Assembly: GCA_002508425.1 (NCBI GenBank)
Contig: DAKU01000073.1
Span: forward strand, 12,729 to 39,767
Direction: 5' to 3'
DNA length: 27,039 nt
DNA from: Methanosarcinaceae archaeon UBA470
Lineage (GTDB): Archaea; Halobacteriota; Methanosarcinia; Methanosarcinales; Methanosarcinaceae
Under the pieces are notes generated by a model. It searched no databases. It was not told the origin of the DNA and saw only the letters and a program-made list of their open reading frames with translations. This document shows, one piece after another, positions 1 to 7,690 of this stretch. The position numbers and the translations under genes were made by a program. Each line of letters begins with the position of its first letter. The stretch's first letter is position 1.

Positions 1-527
1 GATATCACAGGTATGTATCCATGTTTGGTGACAATTTCTAGGATCTCGGTATTTATTATCTCGGTCTCTCCCACCCATCCTAAGTCTACTTCCTGCTCCT
101 TGTCCTCTATCATGACCTTTTGTGCAGGTAGCTTCTTTGCCACGATGAGTTTACCATCTTTACCGGACAGACCAATTCCCTTTCCCCCATGTTTGCCAAT
201 AAGGGATACGATGTCAGTATTTATGTTCCCCACCAATACCATGCGTGCAATTTCAAGGGTTTCATCATCTGTGATGCGCAATCCTCCCACAAATTTGGGC
301 TTCTTTCCCATGCGGTTCATCTTCTCAGTGATCTCCGGTCCCCCGCCATGAACTATTATCGGATGTATGCCCACGAACTTCAGTAACACGATATCTTCAA
401 TGATGTCGCTCATTATCTGTTTCTCTACCATAGCATGGCCACCGACTTTGATGACCATTATGGCATTGTGGAACTTCCTTATGTAAGGAAGGGCTTCTAT
501 CAATATGTTCTCTCTTTTCAGTGTCAT
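1..527 (-). CDS. argB: Acetylglutamate kinase, N-terminal part (cut by window edge)
   Basis: ArgB phosphorylates N-acetyl-L-glutamate with ATP, the second step of arginine synthesis, in the cytoplasm. Reading the minus strand from the ATG at 527 gives about 175 residues with no stop before the window edge, so the C-terminal third or more is missing. The amino acid kinase fold is clear: the KVGGHAM phosphate-binding start near residue 22, the HGGGPEI substrate loop near residue 51, and a GLSGKDG motif near residue 118. The start is supported by a GAGGGTGG ribosome site ending 3 nt upstream. An earlier ATG at 540 is out of frame. The gene faces away from mptA and lies downstream of MC1 on the same strand, separated by about 150 bases in which I see no gene. 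The family assignment is firm; regulation by arginine cannot be judged because the C-terminus is absent. Confidence 0.95.
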   Translation of the reverse strand, partial: MTLKRENILIEALPYIRKFHNAIMVIKVGGHAMVEKQIMSDIIEDIVLLKFVGIHPIIVHGGGPEITEKMNRMGKKPKFVGGLRITDDETLEIARMVLVGNINTDIVSLIGKHGGKGIGLSGKDGKLIVAKKLPAQKVMIEDKEQEVDLGWVGETEIINTEILEIVTKHGYIPVI

Positions 528-683
528 GGTCCACCCTCATCTGGTGATTTGATAATCAATAAAATGTATCAGCATTGATATTAATCCCAATATATTATCT
601 TTATTGGGCCACAAGAAAAATGTGTTAAAAGAGAATGGCACCAGAACGCCTGGTAACCAAAAAGTAAGTGATTTATGTAAGAT

Positions 684-974
684 TTAAATCTTATCGAGTT
701 TCTCAATGCCTACCTTCTTTACAAAAGGCTTGCTGATCTTATCGGGCATCCAATCTGGCTTGTTCTTTGGTGCCGCTACATTTTCTCTCCAGCCCTTAAA
801 GACGTGGATCTTCTTTGTGCCCCTCTCGCGAAGCTTTATAGTCTCTGGCTTTGCTTTTGTTCCCTTTCCGCGGTTTGCAACCTTTAATGCTGCCTGACGT
901 GGCTGTTTCCCGGTAAATACACCGTGCTCATTTCCATTCTTATCTCTCAGTACAAAGTTCCTTGTTTCAACCAT
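684..974 (-). CDS. Non-histone chromosomal protein MC1
   Basis: MC1 is a small, very basic, monomeric DNA-binding protein that bends and compacts DNA in Methanosarcinales and haloarchaea. The 96-residue product has the full family signature: TRNFVLRD near the start, GVFTGKQPRQAALK, RERGTKKIHVFKGW, and the C-terminal PDWMP..ISKPFVKK block. Length equals the usual 90-100 residues. Two ATGs are adjacent (977 and 974). I chose the second because an AGGTGA ribosome site sits 4 nt before it but only 1 nt before the first, and because it aligns with the known N-terminus. A TATATATA box lies about 60 bases upstream. The gene stands alone, divergent from mptA. The identification is secure. Confidence 0.97.
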   Translation of the reverse strand: MVETRNFVLRDKNGNEHGVFTGKQPRQAALKVANRGKGTKAKPETIKLRERGTKKIHVFKGWRENVAAPKNKPDWMPDKISKPFVKKVGIEKLDKI

Positions 975-1032
975 CATGTCACCTCATAGCTTGCATGTGA
1001 TTTTACTTGATAATCCTATTCTGCATATCTAG

Positions 1033-1041
1033 TATATATAT
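1033..1041 (-). promoter_or_regulatory. TATA box for the MC1 gene
   Basis: An alternating TATATATAT stretch lies about 60 bases upstream of the MC1 start on the minus strand, which would give a leader of roughly 35 nt carrying the AGGTGA ribosome site. It lies in the 283-base divergent spacer with mptA, which is otherwise AT-rich with no further gene visible. Inferred from position and composition only. Confidence 0.5.
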
Positions 1042-1198
1042 TTTTCTTTCAATGTTGCCTTTCGATTCTGGTTTGTACCAGTTGGATTATCGGGCGTACT
1101 CATAATCCTTTAAAAAATATATCGCTGTTTAAATATTTTAATGTATCCCCTGTGCAACACAACATTTACATGTGATGAACTCATTTCCTGCAAGTACA

Positions 1199-1206
1199 TA
1201 TAAAAA
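1199..1206 (+). promoter_or_regulatory. TATA box for mptA
   Basis: TATAAAAA begins 59 bases before the chosen mptA start. With the usual 25-27 base spacing, transcription would begin near 1226. That is upstream of the AGAGGT ribosome site and supports the ATG at 1258 rather than the one at 1231, which would be almost leaderless. Inference from spacing. Confidence 0.55.
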
Positions 1207-1257
1207 CGGGTTCATCTGACTTTTACATGAATGCGATTTGTTCTTAGAGGTAATGTT

Positions 1258-2205
1258 ATGGAACTTTCCACTGTCATATTGCCAGATATACAGGCTAATA
1301 AGCCCAAAATACCTATCAACCTCACTCGTGTAGGTGTAACGAACGTTAAAAAACTGGTTGCTGTCAAAAGAAAAGATAAGCGCCCCGTTATGCTGATCTC
1401 TACATTTGATATTTTTGTTGATTTGCCATCTGACCGAAAAGGCGCAAATCTTTCCCGTAATTTTGAGGCAGTTGACGAAGTTTTAGAAAAAGCAGTTAAT
1501 ATGCCTGTTTACGAGATCGAACAGCTATGTAGTGATGTTGCTCTTAACTTGCTCGAGAGGCATGAATATGCTACAAGAGCAGAAGTGCACCTTAAGAGTG
1601 AGTACGTTATTAAAAGGGAATCCCCAGCCACTAAAATGGAATGTCAGGAAGTAGTTGAGATCTTCGCTGAAGCAAAAGCTACCAGGGAAGATACAGGAAT
1701 CAGTATCACCAAACTCATTGGTGCAGAAGTTGTAGGAATGACCGCTTGTCCCTGTGCCCAGGAGATCATGACGGATAATGCCCGCAAACAACTTGAAGAA
1801 ATAGGTGTGGAAAACAGGAAAATTGCCGAATTCCTCCATCGCGTGCCCATGGCAACGCATAACCAGAGAGGAAGAGGAATTATCTCTATTGAAGTTTCAA
1901 GTGATGATTTCATATCTCTTGAAAAAGTCATAGCTATCATAGAGAAATCGATGAGTTCAAGCGTTTTCGAACTGCTGAAGCGTTCCGATGAGGCAATGGT
2001 AGTTCAGACTGCTCACAAGAACCCCAAGTTTGTAGAAGACTGCGTGCGTACCATGGCTCATAATGTTGTCAAGGAGTTCAATGATCTTCCCGACGATGCA
2101 GTGGTAACTATAAAGCAGATCAATGAGGAAAGTATTCACCGTCATAATGCCTTTGCTGAAAGGGTCGCAACTCTGGGCGAACTTCGCAAAGAAGTTATAA
2201 ACTAA
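1258..2205 (+). CDS. mptA: GTP cyclohydrolase MptA (archaeal, FolE2-like)
   Basis: MptA is an Fe(II)-dependent enzyme converting GTP to 7,8-dihydroneopterin 2',3'-cyclic phosphate, the first step of tetrahydrosarcinapterin/methanopterin synthesis and so essential for C1 metabolism. The 315-residue product fits the COG1469/FolE2 tunnelling fold. Visible signatures are IPINLTRVGVTNVKK near the start, DLPSDRKGANLSRN near residue 55, the ACPCAQ motif around residues 163-168 with its conserved cysteine, and HRVPMATHNQRG around residues 194-205 with conserved histidines. The start at 1258 is preferred over an in-frame ATG at 1231 because AGAGGT lies 7 bases before it. A DUF2098 gene follows 57 bases downstream on the same strand, then a terminator, so the two may be cotranscribed. 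No oddities in the active-site motifs. Confidence 0.95.
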   Translation: MELSTVILPDIQANKPKIPINLTRVGVTNVKKLVAVKRKDKRPVMLISTFDIFVDLPSDRKGANLSRNFEAVDEVLEKAVNMPVYEIEQLCSDVALNLLERHEYATRAEVHLKSEYVIKRESPATKMECQEVVEIFAEAKATREDTGISITKLIGAEVVGMTACPCAQEIMTDNARKQLEEIGVENRKIAEFLHRVPMATHNQRGRGIISIEVSSDDFISLEKVIAIIEKSMSSSVFELLKRSDEAMVVQTAHKNPKFVEDCVRTMAHNVVKEFNDLPDDAVVTIKQINEESIHRHNAFAERVATLGELRKEVIN

Positions 2206-2262
2206 TTTCCTTTTTTCAGTTAACCTGACTACGAATCTGTTTTGTTCAAAGAGTGTGATAAC

Positions 2263-2577
2263 ATGTCGGAAGGTTCAGATTCTATCCAAGCTCATGATAT
2301 AAATGGAGCTCCCATTGTTGTTGGCTCATATGTGCTGTATCTGAATACGGGCACTGCAGGAAAAGTACTTGAAATTAAGCAGGAAGAAGACGCTATTTGG
2401 GTTCTGATGGATACCACTGGACTCTATTATAATGTTGAAGCCCTGGTGGTCACGGATGCAGATGCTGTCAAGGTGAAAATAGAACGCGAAGAGGGCAAAG
2501 TTGACAAAGCTGAATTTGCAAGACAAGAAATTCCTGAAAGAGTTGTTGATATAGGACAGGTGACAGGTGGAGGATAA
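2263..2577 (+). CDS. DUF2098-like conserved methanogen protein
   Basis: The product is 104 residues and acidic, with no signal peptide or membrane segment. The N-terminal half (GAPIVVGSYVLYLNTGTAGKV, read here in parts, then IWVLMDTTGLYYNVEAL) looks like a small beta-barrel, SH3/KOW-like. The C-terminal half is charged and probably helical. It matches what I recall of DUF2098, a family confined to methanogens and of unknown function. I chose the ATG at 2263, preceded by GTGAT, over an in-frame TTG at 2242. The gene lies between mptA and a strong terminator hairpin that overlaps its last codons. The proximity to mptA hints at cotranscription but does not establish a pterin role. Confidence 0.8.
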   Translation: MSEGSDSIQAHDINGAPIVVGSYVLYLNTGTAGKVLEIKQEEDAIWVLMDTTGLYYNVEALVVTDADAVKVKIEREEGKVDKAEFARQEIPERVVDIGQVTGGG

Positions 2578-2610
2578 ATATCCTCCAAATGATCAATTAT
2601 CTCTTTTTTT
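2569..2610 (+). terminator. Hairpin terminator after the DUF2098 gene
   Basis: GGAGGATA and its exact complement TATCCTCC (2569-2576 and 2579-2586) form a stem that overlaps the last codons and stop of the DUF2098 gene. A run of seven T follows at 2604-2610. The convergent gene on the other strand ends at 2609, so this hairpin separates the two transcription units. Confidence 0.7.
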
Positions 2611-3562
2611 ATTGTTGCCTCTTTTCTTTTTCGAGCAATGTAAGGGAACGGATCCATTCTCCCTTTGGCTCACGTGAGGTTCCTACTACAAGGCGTTTCT
2701 TCTCGCCTATTTTTTCTACGACTCCTTGAGCTTCAATAAGTTCTCCAGGCAAAGCCTGCCCTGCGTATGTATGGGTGTAGGATAGCACATGGTCTATTTC
2801 AAGATGGTCTACCTTGTACACAGCAGGGCTATCAAAAGCAAGGTCTGCATTGGTTACTCTTGCTTCTATTTTCATGGTTCCAATATCTGCTCCTCTTGCT
2901 GAAGGCTCTTTTATTTGCTCCCAATCTCTCACGAAAAGCAGATCGAAATATGTGCCTTCTACCATGCCTCTGTTACCTTTTCGTTTCTCATGGATCACAA
3001 ACTCTTCAAAGGATATCTCAGGAATGCGTTTTTTGTATATCCTTTGCCACATTTCCATGTTTATATCTTCTATAGGTCCACCTTTCTTTTTTTCCTCAGT
3101 AATAGCATCTCTGGCTATGAACCAATAATTTCCATATACTACAAAATCCACATCAGAGGTTTCATTCTGTAGTCCTGGCAACAAAGAGCCTGTAACGCCC
3201 ATGTGGGACTTTGGCACTCCGGCTTTTTCGAGAACATTTACTATTGCAGCTATTCGGCTATCAGATGATTCAAGACGCTGTATAGCTTCATTGGGAGAAA
3301 GTATCTTTTTTACCTGGTCTTCAGGTACAACATGTACATCTTCTACCCATTCAGGCCGATGTTTTCGCATAAAATCGAAAGAATCATCGAAATCATACTT
3401 GCGGTATCTTTTTCCGTTCATTTGCCGCTCTCCCGTTTCATCGGGTACATATCTCAGTGTCGAGCGTATGCCATGAGGATGAAAATAATCGGAAACCGCA
3501 AATATCCAGTCCTCTTTTGTTATAAAGAAATCTCTGAGCCGTGTTTTTATCATTCTGATCAT
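2609..3562 (-). CDS. Nucleotidyltransferase-fold protein (archaeal, COG1665-like)
   Basis: The product is 317 residues, soluble, and of unknown precise role. Around residues 124-140 it carries the Pol-beta superfamily signature: G125-S126 followed by an SDVDFVV block with D137 and D139 as probable metal ligands. A third acidic strand, YFDLLFVRD, lies further on. The N-terminal ~90 residues (W/F-rich, with a PDETGERQ loop) and the C-terminal ~80 residues (a predicted beta-rich region, HVLSYTHTYAGQ..LIEAQGVVEKIGEKKRLVVG) flank the catalytic domain. It resembles archaeal predicted nucleotidyltransferases that are widespread but uncharacterised; the substrate is unknown. The start is uncertain: ATG at 3562 or 3553, neither with a good ribosome site, although a TATA-like AATATAATTATT lies about 40 bases upstream. 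A short leader is therefore likely. Convergent with the DUF2098 gene. Confidence 0.75.
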   Translation of the reverse strand: MIRMIKTRLRDFFITKEDWIFAVSDYFHPHGIRSTLRYVPDETGERQMNGKRYRKYDFDDSFDFMRKHRPEWVEDVHVVPEDQVKKILSPNEAIQRLESSDSRIAAIVNVLEKAGVPKSHMGVTGSLLPGLQNETSDVDFVVYGNYWFIARDAITEEKKKGGPIEDINMEMWQRIYKKRIPEISFEEFVIHEKRKGNRGMVEGTYFDLLFVRDWEQIKEPSARGADIGTMKIEARVTNADLAFDSPAVYKVDHLEIDHVLSYTHTYAGQALPGELIEAQGVVEKIGEKKRLVVGTSREPKGEWIRSLTLLEKEKRQQ

Positions 3563-3664
3563 CCATTCTATTGGTCTAAAAGTAATAAGTCTCCTTAGTA
3601 ATAATTATATTGCAGACTTTTGTCCGAACAAAATGGTTATGAGTTATTATGAGCAATCTGCTTC

Positions 3665-3674
3665 TATAATATAA
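3665..3674 (+). promoter_or_regulatory. TATA box for the M20 amidohydrolase gene
   Basis: TATAATATAA starts 25 bases before the ATG at 3690. With normal archaeal spacing, transcription would begin at or within a few bases of the start codon, so this mRNA is probably leaderless. This agrees with the lack of a ribosome site at usable distance. Confidence 0.5.
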
Positions 3675-3689
3675 TGCATATTACAGGTG

Positions 3690-4886
3690 ATGTTCCTGTC
3701 TTCCCTTGAACAATGGATCATAGAAAAGAGGCGTGAGTTCCACAGGTATCCGGAACTAAGTTTCAATGAGTACATGACGCAAAAGAGGATAATGGAGTCG
3801 CTCCGGGAGTTTGGCCTGGAAAGCAGTTCCATTGCAGGTACCGGTGTTATAGCAGATATCCAGGGCAATGGTCCAGGACCGTGTATTGCAATTCGTTCTG
3901 ATATAGATGCTCTACCTATAGACGAAGAAAAAACAGTTCTCAATAGTGAATATATTTCCTGCCACAAAGGAGTTATGCATGCATGCGGCCATGACGGGCA
4001 TATGGCTATAGTATTGGGTGTGGCACGCCTGCTTCACGAGAAGAGAAATGAGTTCTCTGGCAAAGTACGTTTGATTTTTCAGCCTGCAGAGGAACAATCT
4101 CCTGGTGGGGCACAAACGGTTATTAAAAATGGAGGCCTTGAAGGCGTTGATGCTATTGTAGGCCTTCACATTTTCGGGGATGTGGATGTAGGTTATGTGC
4201 GTTTTTGTCCAGGGCCTTTCATGGCAAGCTCCAATGATTTCAGCATCAGGCTGATAGGAAAAGGTGGCCATGTCTCTATACCCGAGTATTGTATAAATCC
4301 CCTCAGCATGGCAGCAGATCTTATTTCTAGGGCAGGGCAGGAAGTTGGCATGCAAGTTTATTCTTCAAAACACGTTTTTGGCTTTGGCATGGTTAAGGGT
4401 GGTACTCGCTTTAACATCATCCCAGATGAAGTGCAGATATTTGGAAGCTTCAGGACCTTTCATGAAAAGGATACCAAAACCATTGAGAATGTTCTGGGTG
4501 AAATCTTGAGTTCTATTGTGGAAGAATATGCAAGAGAAGGCTTTAAAGGTGTGCCTTTTTATGAGCTGGAGGTATCTCATGGTTATCCAGTACTTATGAA
4601 CCATTCAAAGTTCACAGCAACAACTAGTAGCCTACTTAAGGGATTATTTATGCATGTAGAGGACAATGCCTCTCCTAGCTTTGGTTCTGAAGATTTTGCT
4701 TATTATTTACGCCATGTGCCAGGTATGTTCCTTTTCTTGGGAACGAGAAATCTGGAAAAAGATATTAAGGATATCAATCATTCCAGCAGTTTTGATATAG
4801 ACGAAGACGTGCTAATACAGGGTGTGCAATTACTGAGTTCTATTGCCTTTGATTTTCTGAAAAGCCCCGGGGACTATATTCCGTGA
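3690..4886 (+). CDS. M20 family amidohydrolase/peptidase (hippurate hydrolase-like)
   Basis: A cytoplasmic metal-dependent hydrolase of the M20D type, removing acyl groups from N-acyl amino acids (hippurate, IAA-amino acid or N-acetyl amino acid hydrolases). The 398-residue length is typical. Visible motifs: the RREFHRYPEL opening near residue 15, IRSDIDALPI near 68, HACGHDGH near 97-104 with the metal-binding Cys and His residues, PAEE near 132-135 with the catalytic glutamates, a metal-site His near 160 (GLHIFG), and FGSEDFAYY near the C-terminus. The dimerisation domain (GKGGHVSIPE onward) is present. I chose the ATG at 3690; a GTG directly before it is the alternative. The TATA box 25 bases upstream suggests a leaderless message. 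It overlaps the next gene by GTGA, implying translational coupling. The exact substrate is not predictable. Confidence 0.88.
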   Translation: MFLSSLEQWIIEKRREFHRYPELSFNEYMTQKRIMESLREFGLESSSIAGTGVIADIQGNGPGPCIAIRSDIDALPIDEEKTVLNSEYISCHKGVMHACGHDGHMAIVLGVARLLHEKRNEFSGKVRLIFQPAEEQSPGGAQTVIKNGGLEGVDAIVGLHIFGDVDVGYVRFCPGPFMASSNDFSIRLIGKGGHVSIPEYCINPLSMAADLISRAGQEVGMQVYSSKHVFGFGMVKGGTRFNIIPDEVQIFGSFRTFHEKDTKTIENVLGEILSSIVEEYAREGFKGVPFYELEVSHGYPVLMNHSKFTATTSSLLKGLFMHVEDNASPSFGSEDFAYYLRHVPGMFLFLGTRNLEKDIKDINHSSSFDIDEDVLIQGVQLLSSIAFDFLKSPGDYIP

Positions 4887-5323
4887 TTATACGGACATTC
4901 TCTTCTTTTATGAACTCCTCTGTGAAATATTTCATCGTTGGGGTTCTAGCTTCAGAGGGTTTTGCCTACGATCCGGAAAAGGATCTCGACCTTAATGATA
5001 TTGCTGCAAATTATCTTGAAAATGGAGGCATCTTCTTTGTAGCTTTCATAAACAATACAATTGTGGGCACGTGCGCTGTCAAAAAGAAAAGTTCAGATAA
5101 ATGTGAGATTAAGAGGCTTTATGTGCATAATGATTTCCGGAGGATGGGTGTCGGTTCGGCATTGTTAAATAAAGCTCTGAAATTTGCAACTGTGCATTAT
5201 AAAACCGCAACCCTGAAAACTGCTGTTTCTCTGGAACCAGCCATTACCTTATACTTAAAGGCCGGTTTCTCTGTGATTAAAGAAGAAAACGGAACCGTGT
5301 ATCTTAAAGCAGAATTAAGTTGA
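4883..5323 (+). CDS. GNAT family N-acetyltransferase
   Basis: A 146-residue single-domain GNAT enzyme transferring an acyl group from acetyl-CoA to an amine. The core strand-loop-helix reads IKRLYVHNDFRRMGVGSALL around residues 73-92, with RRMGVG as the pyrophosphate-binding loop, followed by a C-terminal LYLKAGFSVI motif. It starts with GTG overlapping the TGA of the M20 hydrolase (shared GTGA), so both are very probably made together. A deacylase and an acetyltransferase in one unit suggests processing of an N-acylated amino acid or amine, but the substrate is unknown. Confidence 0.85.
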   Translation: MIIRTFSSFMNSSVKYFIVGVLASEGFAYDPEKDLDLNDIAANYLENGGIFFVAFINNTIVGTCAVKKKSSDKCEIKRLYVHNDFRRMGVGSALLNKALKFATVHYKTATLKTAVSLEPAITLYLKAGFSVIKEENGTVYLKAELS

Positions 5324-5333
5324 GATAAAAACT

Positions 5334-5786
5334 TCATTCTATAATTTTCATAAGAGCTATCTCATCACAGTCCGGGAATTTTGGGCAGTTTATGCAGCCA
5401 CTCCATACTTTATGGGGCAATATTGATTTGTCCACTCTGACAAACCCATGCTTTTCAAAAAACTCGGGTACATATGTAAGCGTAAATATCTTCTTTACCT
5501 GTAATTGATGTGCGTCGCCCATACAGGCATTGAGCAACTGGGAACCAATTCCTTTTCTCGAATATTCGGGCTTGACCGCAAAAGAAAGTACTTCTGCAAG
5601 GTCTTCCCAGACTACTTGCAGGGCGCAACATCCGATCACTTCTCCATCTTTTTCGTATACATAGAAGCTACGGATATACTGGTAGAGCTCATTATATGAG
5701 CGGGGAAGCATCTTCTCCTGTTTTGCATATGCATTAATGATGTTCTTCATTGCCTCGACATCTTTTACAGTGGCCTTGCGGATCAT
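5334..5786 (-). CDS. ArgA-like short N-acetylglutamate synthase (GNAT)
   Basis: A 150-residue GNAT protein starting MIRKATVKDVEAMKNII. The acetyl-CoA loop is SRKGIG near residue 96, and a C-terminal C-x2-C-x4-C block (CINCPKFPDC, then DEIAL) is characteristic of the short ArgA-type N-acetyltransferases used as N-acetylglutamate synthase in several bacteria and archaea. If so, it makes N-acetylglutamate, the substrate of the argB product encoded at the window's left edge. AAGGAG is placed 9 bases before the ATG, giving a strong start. The three cysteines could bind metal or form part of the acceptor site. Substrate assignment is by family resemblance; other amino acids are possible. It is convergent with the preceding GNAT gene, separated by 10 bases. 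Confidence 0.8.
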   Translation of the reverse strand: MIRKATVKDVEAMKNIINAYAKQEKMLPRSYNELYQYIRSFYVYEKDGEVIGCCALQVVWEDLAEVLSFAVKPEYSRKGIGSQLLNACMGDAHQLQVKKIFTLTYVPEFFEKHGFVRVDKSILPHKVWSGCINCPKFPDCDEIALMKIIE

Positions 5787-5830
5787 TAGATGATTCTCCT
5801 TGATTTGATAATGTTAGAAAAGAGTATAAC

Positions 5831-5904
5831 GAGCGTGAAGGGATTTGAACCCCTGGCTTGCAGCTTAGGAGGCTGCCGCCATATCCTGGCTAGGCCACAC
5901 GCTC
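5831..5904 (-). tRNA. tRNA-Arg (anticodon CCT)
   Basis: A 74-base cloverleaf on the minus strand. The acceptor stem GAGCGTG pairs with CACGCTC. The D-arm is GCC...GGC. The anticodon stem GCAGC/GCTGC encloses the loop CTCCTAA, with anticodon CCT (reads AGG). The T-arm AGGGG/CCCTT encloses TTCAAAT. No CCA is encoded and no intron is seen. It follows the ArgA-like gene closely on the same side. The fold is complete, so confidence is high. Confidence 0.97.
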
Positions 5905-6141
5905 TCTTTAACTTTCACTCTCCTAATAACATTCAATATCTTAAATCTATTGGTACGAATTGGACTGATGAGTAGGTATCTGTTTCTCATTCTATATTCC
6001 ATTTATGTTGCTCTCTTCTTTTCGACAATTTATTCCATCAAAAATGTTTAATATCAACTTTTTTCGCACTTTAAGCAATTGCTATATATCTATAATTATA
6101 TCTAAACATACTATATACCATATTATTATAGGGGATATCGG

Positions 6142-6621
6142 ATGAAACCAAAATATTTACTGATGCTTATTGTTGCACTTGTAATTGTGATGTCGGGATG
6201 CTCATGCCCGGCAACACTCGAATCTAATAATTCTTCCAGCACTAGTCAAAACCAGACAGCTGGTGTGGGAGGTACTGATGAAGGGGAATTTATAACCGGC
6301 GTGGCATCTGTTGACACTGTACAGGTATTGGTAATGGAGTCTTTCCCTGTGCAGGTGAATGTGGAAGCTACTGGTTACCTTTCAGATGGCTGCACAACTA
6401 TTGGTAATGTCACTACAAAGAAGGATGGCAACACTTTCTATGTGGAGATAAGCACAATGCGCCCCAGGGATGCTTTATGTACACAGGCATTGGTGCCTTT
6501 CACGAAGTCTGTACCTCTTGATGTGTATGGTCTGGAAAAGGGTGTGTACACAGTAGATGTCAACGGCAAGACGGCATCTTTTGAATTGTCTGTTGATAAT
6601 ATCCTTTCGAACAGTAACTGA
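6142..6621 (+). CDS. Secreted lipoprotein of unknown function
   Basis: A 159-residue protein with a lipoprotein signal peptide: MKPK, a hydrophobic stretch, then the lipobox VMSGC with the lipidated cysteine near residue 20. A Ser/Asn/Thr-rich linker with possible N-glycosylation sites follows (residues 22-45). The rest is a beta-rich domain with the motif DGCTTIGN near residue 82, MRPRDALCTQALVPF near 111-125 and LEKGVYTVDVNGK near 135-147. Two cysteines, in DGC and LCTQ, could form a disulfide. I recognise the pattern as a small conserved extracellular domain also seen in bacteria but cannot name a function. The gene stands alone: TATA-like AT-rich sequence upstream and a hairpin directly after the stop. 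Confidence 0.75.
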   Translation: MKPKYLLMLIVALVIVMSGCSCPATLESNNSSSTSQNQTAGVGGTDEGEFITGVASVDTVQVLVMESFPVQVNVEATGYLSDGCTTIGNVTTKKDGNTFYVEISTMRPRDALCTQALVPFTKSVPLDVYGLEKGVYTVDVNGKTASFELSVDNILSNSN

Positions 6622-6624
6622 AAA

Positions 6625-6652
6625 TGTGGCTGTGGCATATAGCCACACATTT
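6625..6652 (+). terminator. Hairpin terminator after the lipoprotein gene
   Basis: TGTGGCT (6625-6631) and AGCCACA (6641-6647) pair exactly over a 9-base loop, then CATTTAT. It lies 4 bases after the stop codon, between convergent genes. Confidence 0.6.
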
Positions 6653-6768
6653 ATCTATGCAATTTTAGGTCTAATGGTGCAGATGGTAAGAACATATGGT
6701 TAAAAAAGAGCTTCAATATTTACCATAGGATTCATACTTGCCACTGTGATCCTTAAGATTCTATAAAG

Positions 6769-7668
6769 TCAGTTATCTTCAGTCAGCTTGGCAAGCTTTA
6801 CCGCAAATTCCTGGTTCTTTACGGCATTCAGGTGAATACCGAGCATTTCAGGAGTAAATCCCATAGCAAGCCCGAGAAGCTGAGTATAATGCAACACTGG
6901 TATGTCATAGGTTTTATCAAATGCTTTTTTGATTTCCAGTTGTCCTACGTCCAGTTGCATGTGACAGAATGGACATGCATTAACTATGCAATCGGCTCCA
7001 GATTCTTTTATGCGTGATAATTTGTGTTCTGCCATTGCAAGTGATCTTTCTTTGAGGCCCGATCTCATACCTCCTCCAGCTCCACAACATTCCATCTTGT
7101 CAGAGTACTCAAGGCTTACGGAACCGGTAGCTTCCACAAGTTCATCAAAGAAACGAGGCCTTTCGAAACTGCCAAGTCCCCTATCCCTAGAGGGTTTAAT
7201 GAGGTGGCATCCATAGTGAACTGCTACTTTAAGGCCAAGAGGCTTCTCGATGGCTTCTTTTATTTTTTCTGGCCCGACGTCCGAATAGAGGAATTCAGTT
7301 ATATGGCGCACATCTATTGTTCCTTTGAACTGGCGGTCTATCTTTCCCAGGTACTCATTTGTCTTTTGCCTCACCTCCTCACTTTCCTTCAATGTCCTGT
7401 TCGCATCTGCCAGAGATCCAAAACAACCATTACAGATAGTTAAAAGGTCCCTTTGCATGCTTTCTCCAAGGGTAAGGTTACGTCCTGCTACGGCCAGCCA
7501 GGTGGGGCTATCAAATGAACGGAATACTCCGGGTGCAGGACAGCAGGAAGCTCCGGGCAGGTCAGCACAATCAATGTCCAGCTTTGCAAGACATAGTCTG
7601 GTAGCCATTTCAATACCCGGATATCTGTTAGGGATAACGCATCCCAGAAAAAGTGCTAGTTGTAGCAT
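6769..7668 (-). CDS. hdrB: CoB-CoM heterodisulfide reductase subunit B
   Basis: HdrB is the catalytic subunit of cytoplasmic heterodisulfide reductase. Its two noncubane [4Fe-4S] clusters cleave the CoM-S-S-CoB disulfide. The 299 residues contain both CCG domains: C10, C42-C43, C79 and C82 form the first cysteine set, and C154, C194-C195, C232 and C235 the second, with the spacings expected of the family. GGAGAT lies 6 bases before the ATG, and the gene follows hdrC by 22 bases in one operon. No hdrA is next to it. In Methanosarcina acetivorans the HdrA2B2C2 enzyme, which couples F420H2 oxidation to heterodisulfide and ferredoxin reduction, is likewise encoded with C2B2 apart from A2, so this pair may be of that kind; this is inference. 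Confidence 0.95.
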   Translation of the reverse strand: MLQLALFLGCVIPNRYPGIEMATRLCLAKLDIDCADLPGASCCPAPGVFRSFDSPTWLAVAGRNLTLGESMQRDLLTICNGCFGSLADANRTLKESEEVRQKTNEYLGKIDRQFKGTIDVRHITEFLYSDVGPEKIKEAIEKPLGLKVAVHYGCHLIKPSRDRGLGSFERPRFFDELVEATGSVSLEYSDKMECCGAGGGMRSGLKERSLAMAEHKLSRIKESGADCIVNACPFCHMQLDVGQLEIKKAFDKTYDIPVLHYTQLLGLAMGFTPEMLGIHLNAVKNQEFAVKLAKLTEDN

Positions 7669-7690
7669 TTTTATCTCCTATTCATAAACG

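Noticed and set aside
5790..5975. Plus-strand open frame of 61 codons
   Set aside because: Covers the tRNA-Arg gene on the other strand and has no ribosome site; the tRNA fold explains the sequence.
5968..6051. 27-codon hydrophobic small ORF (single membrane span)
   Set aside because: Could be a tiny membrane protein, but it has only a weak GGAC before the ATG and AT-rich random sequence often encodes hydrophobic residues. Not supportable without expression data.
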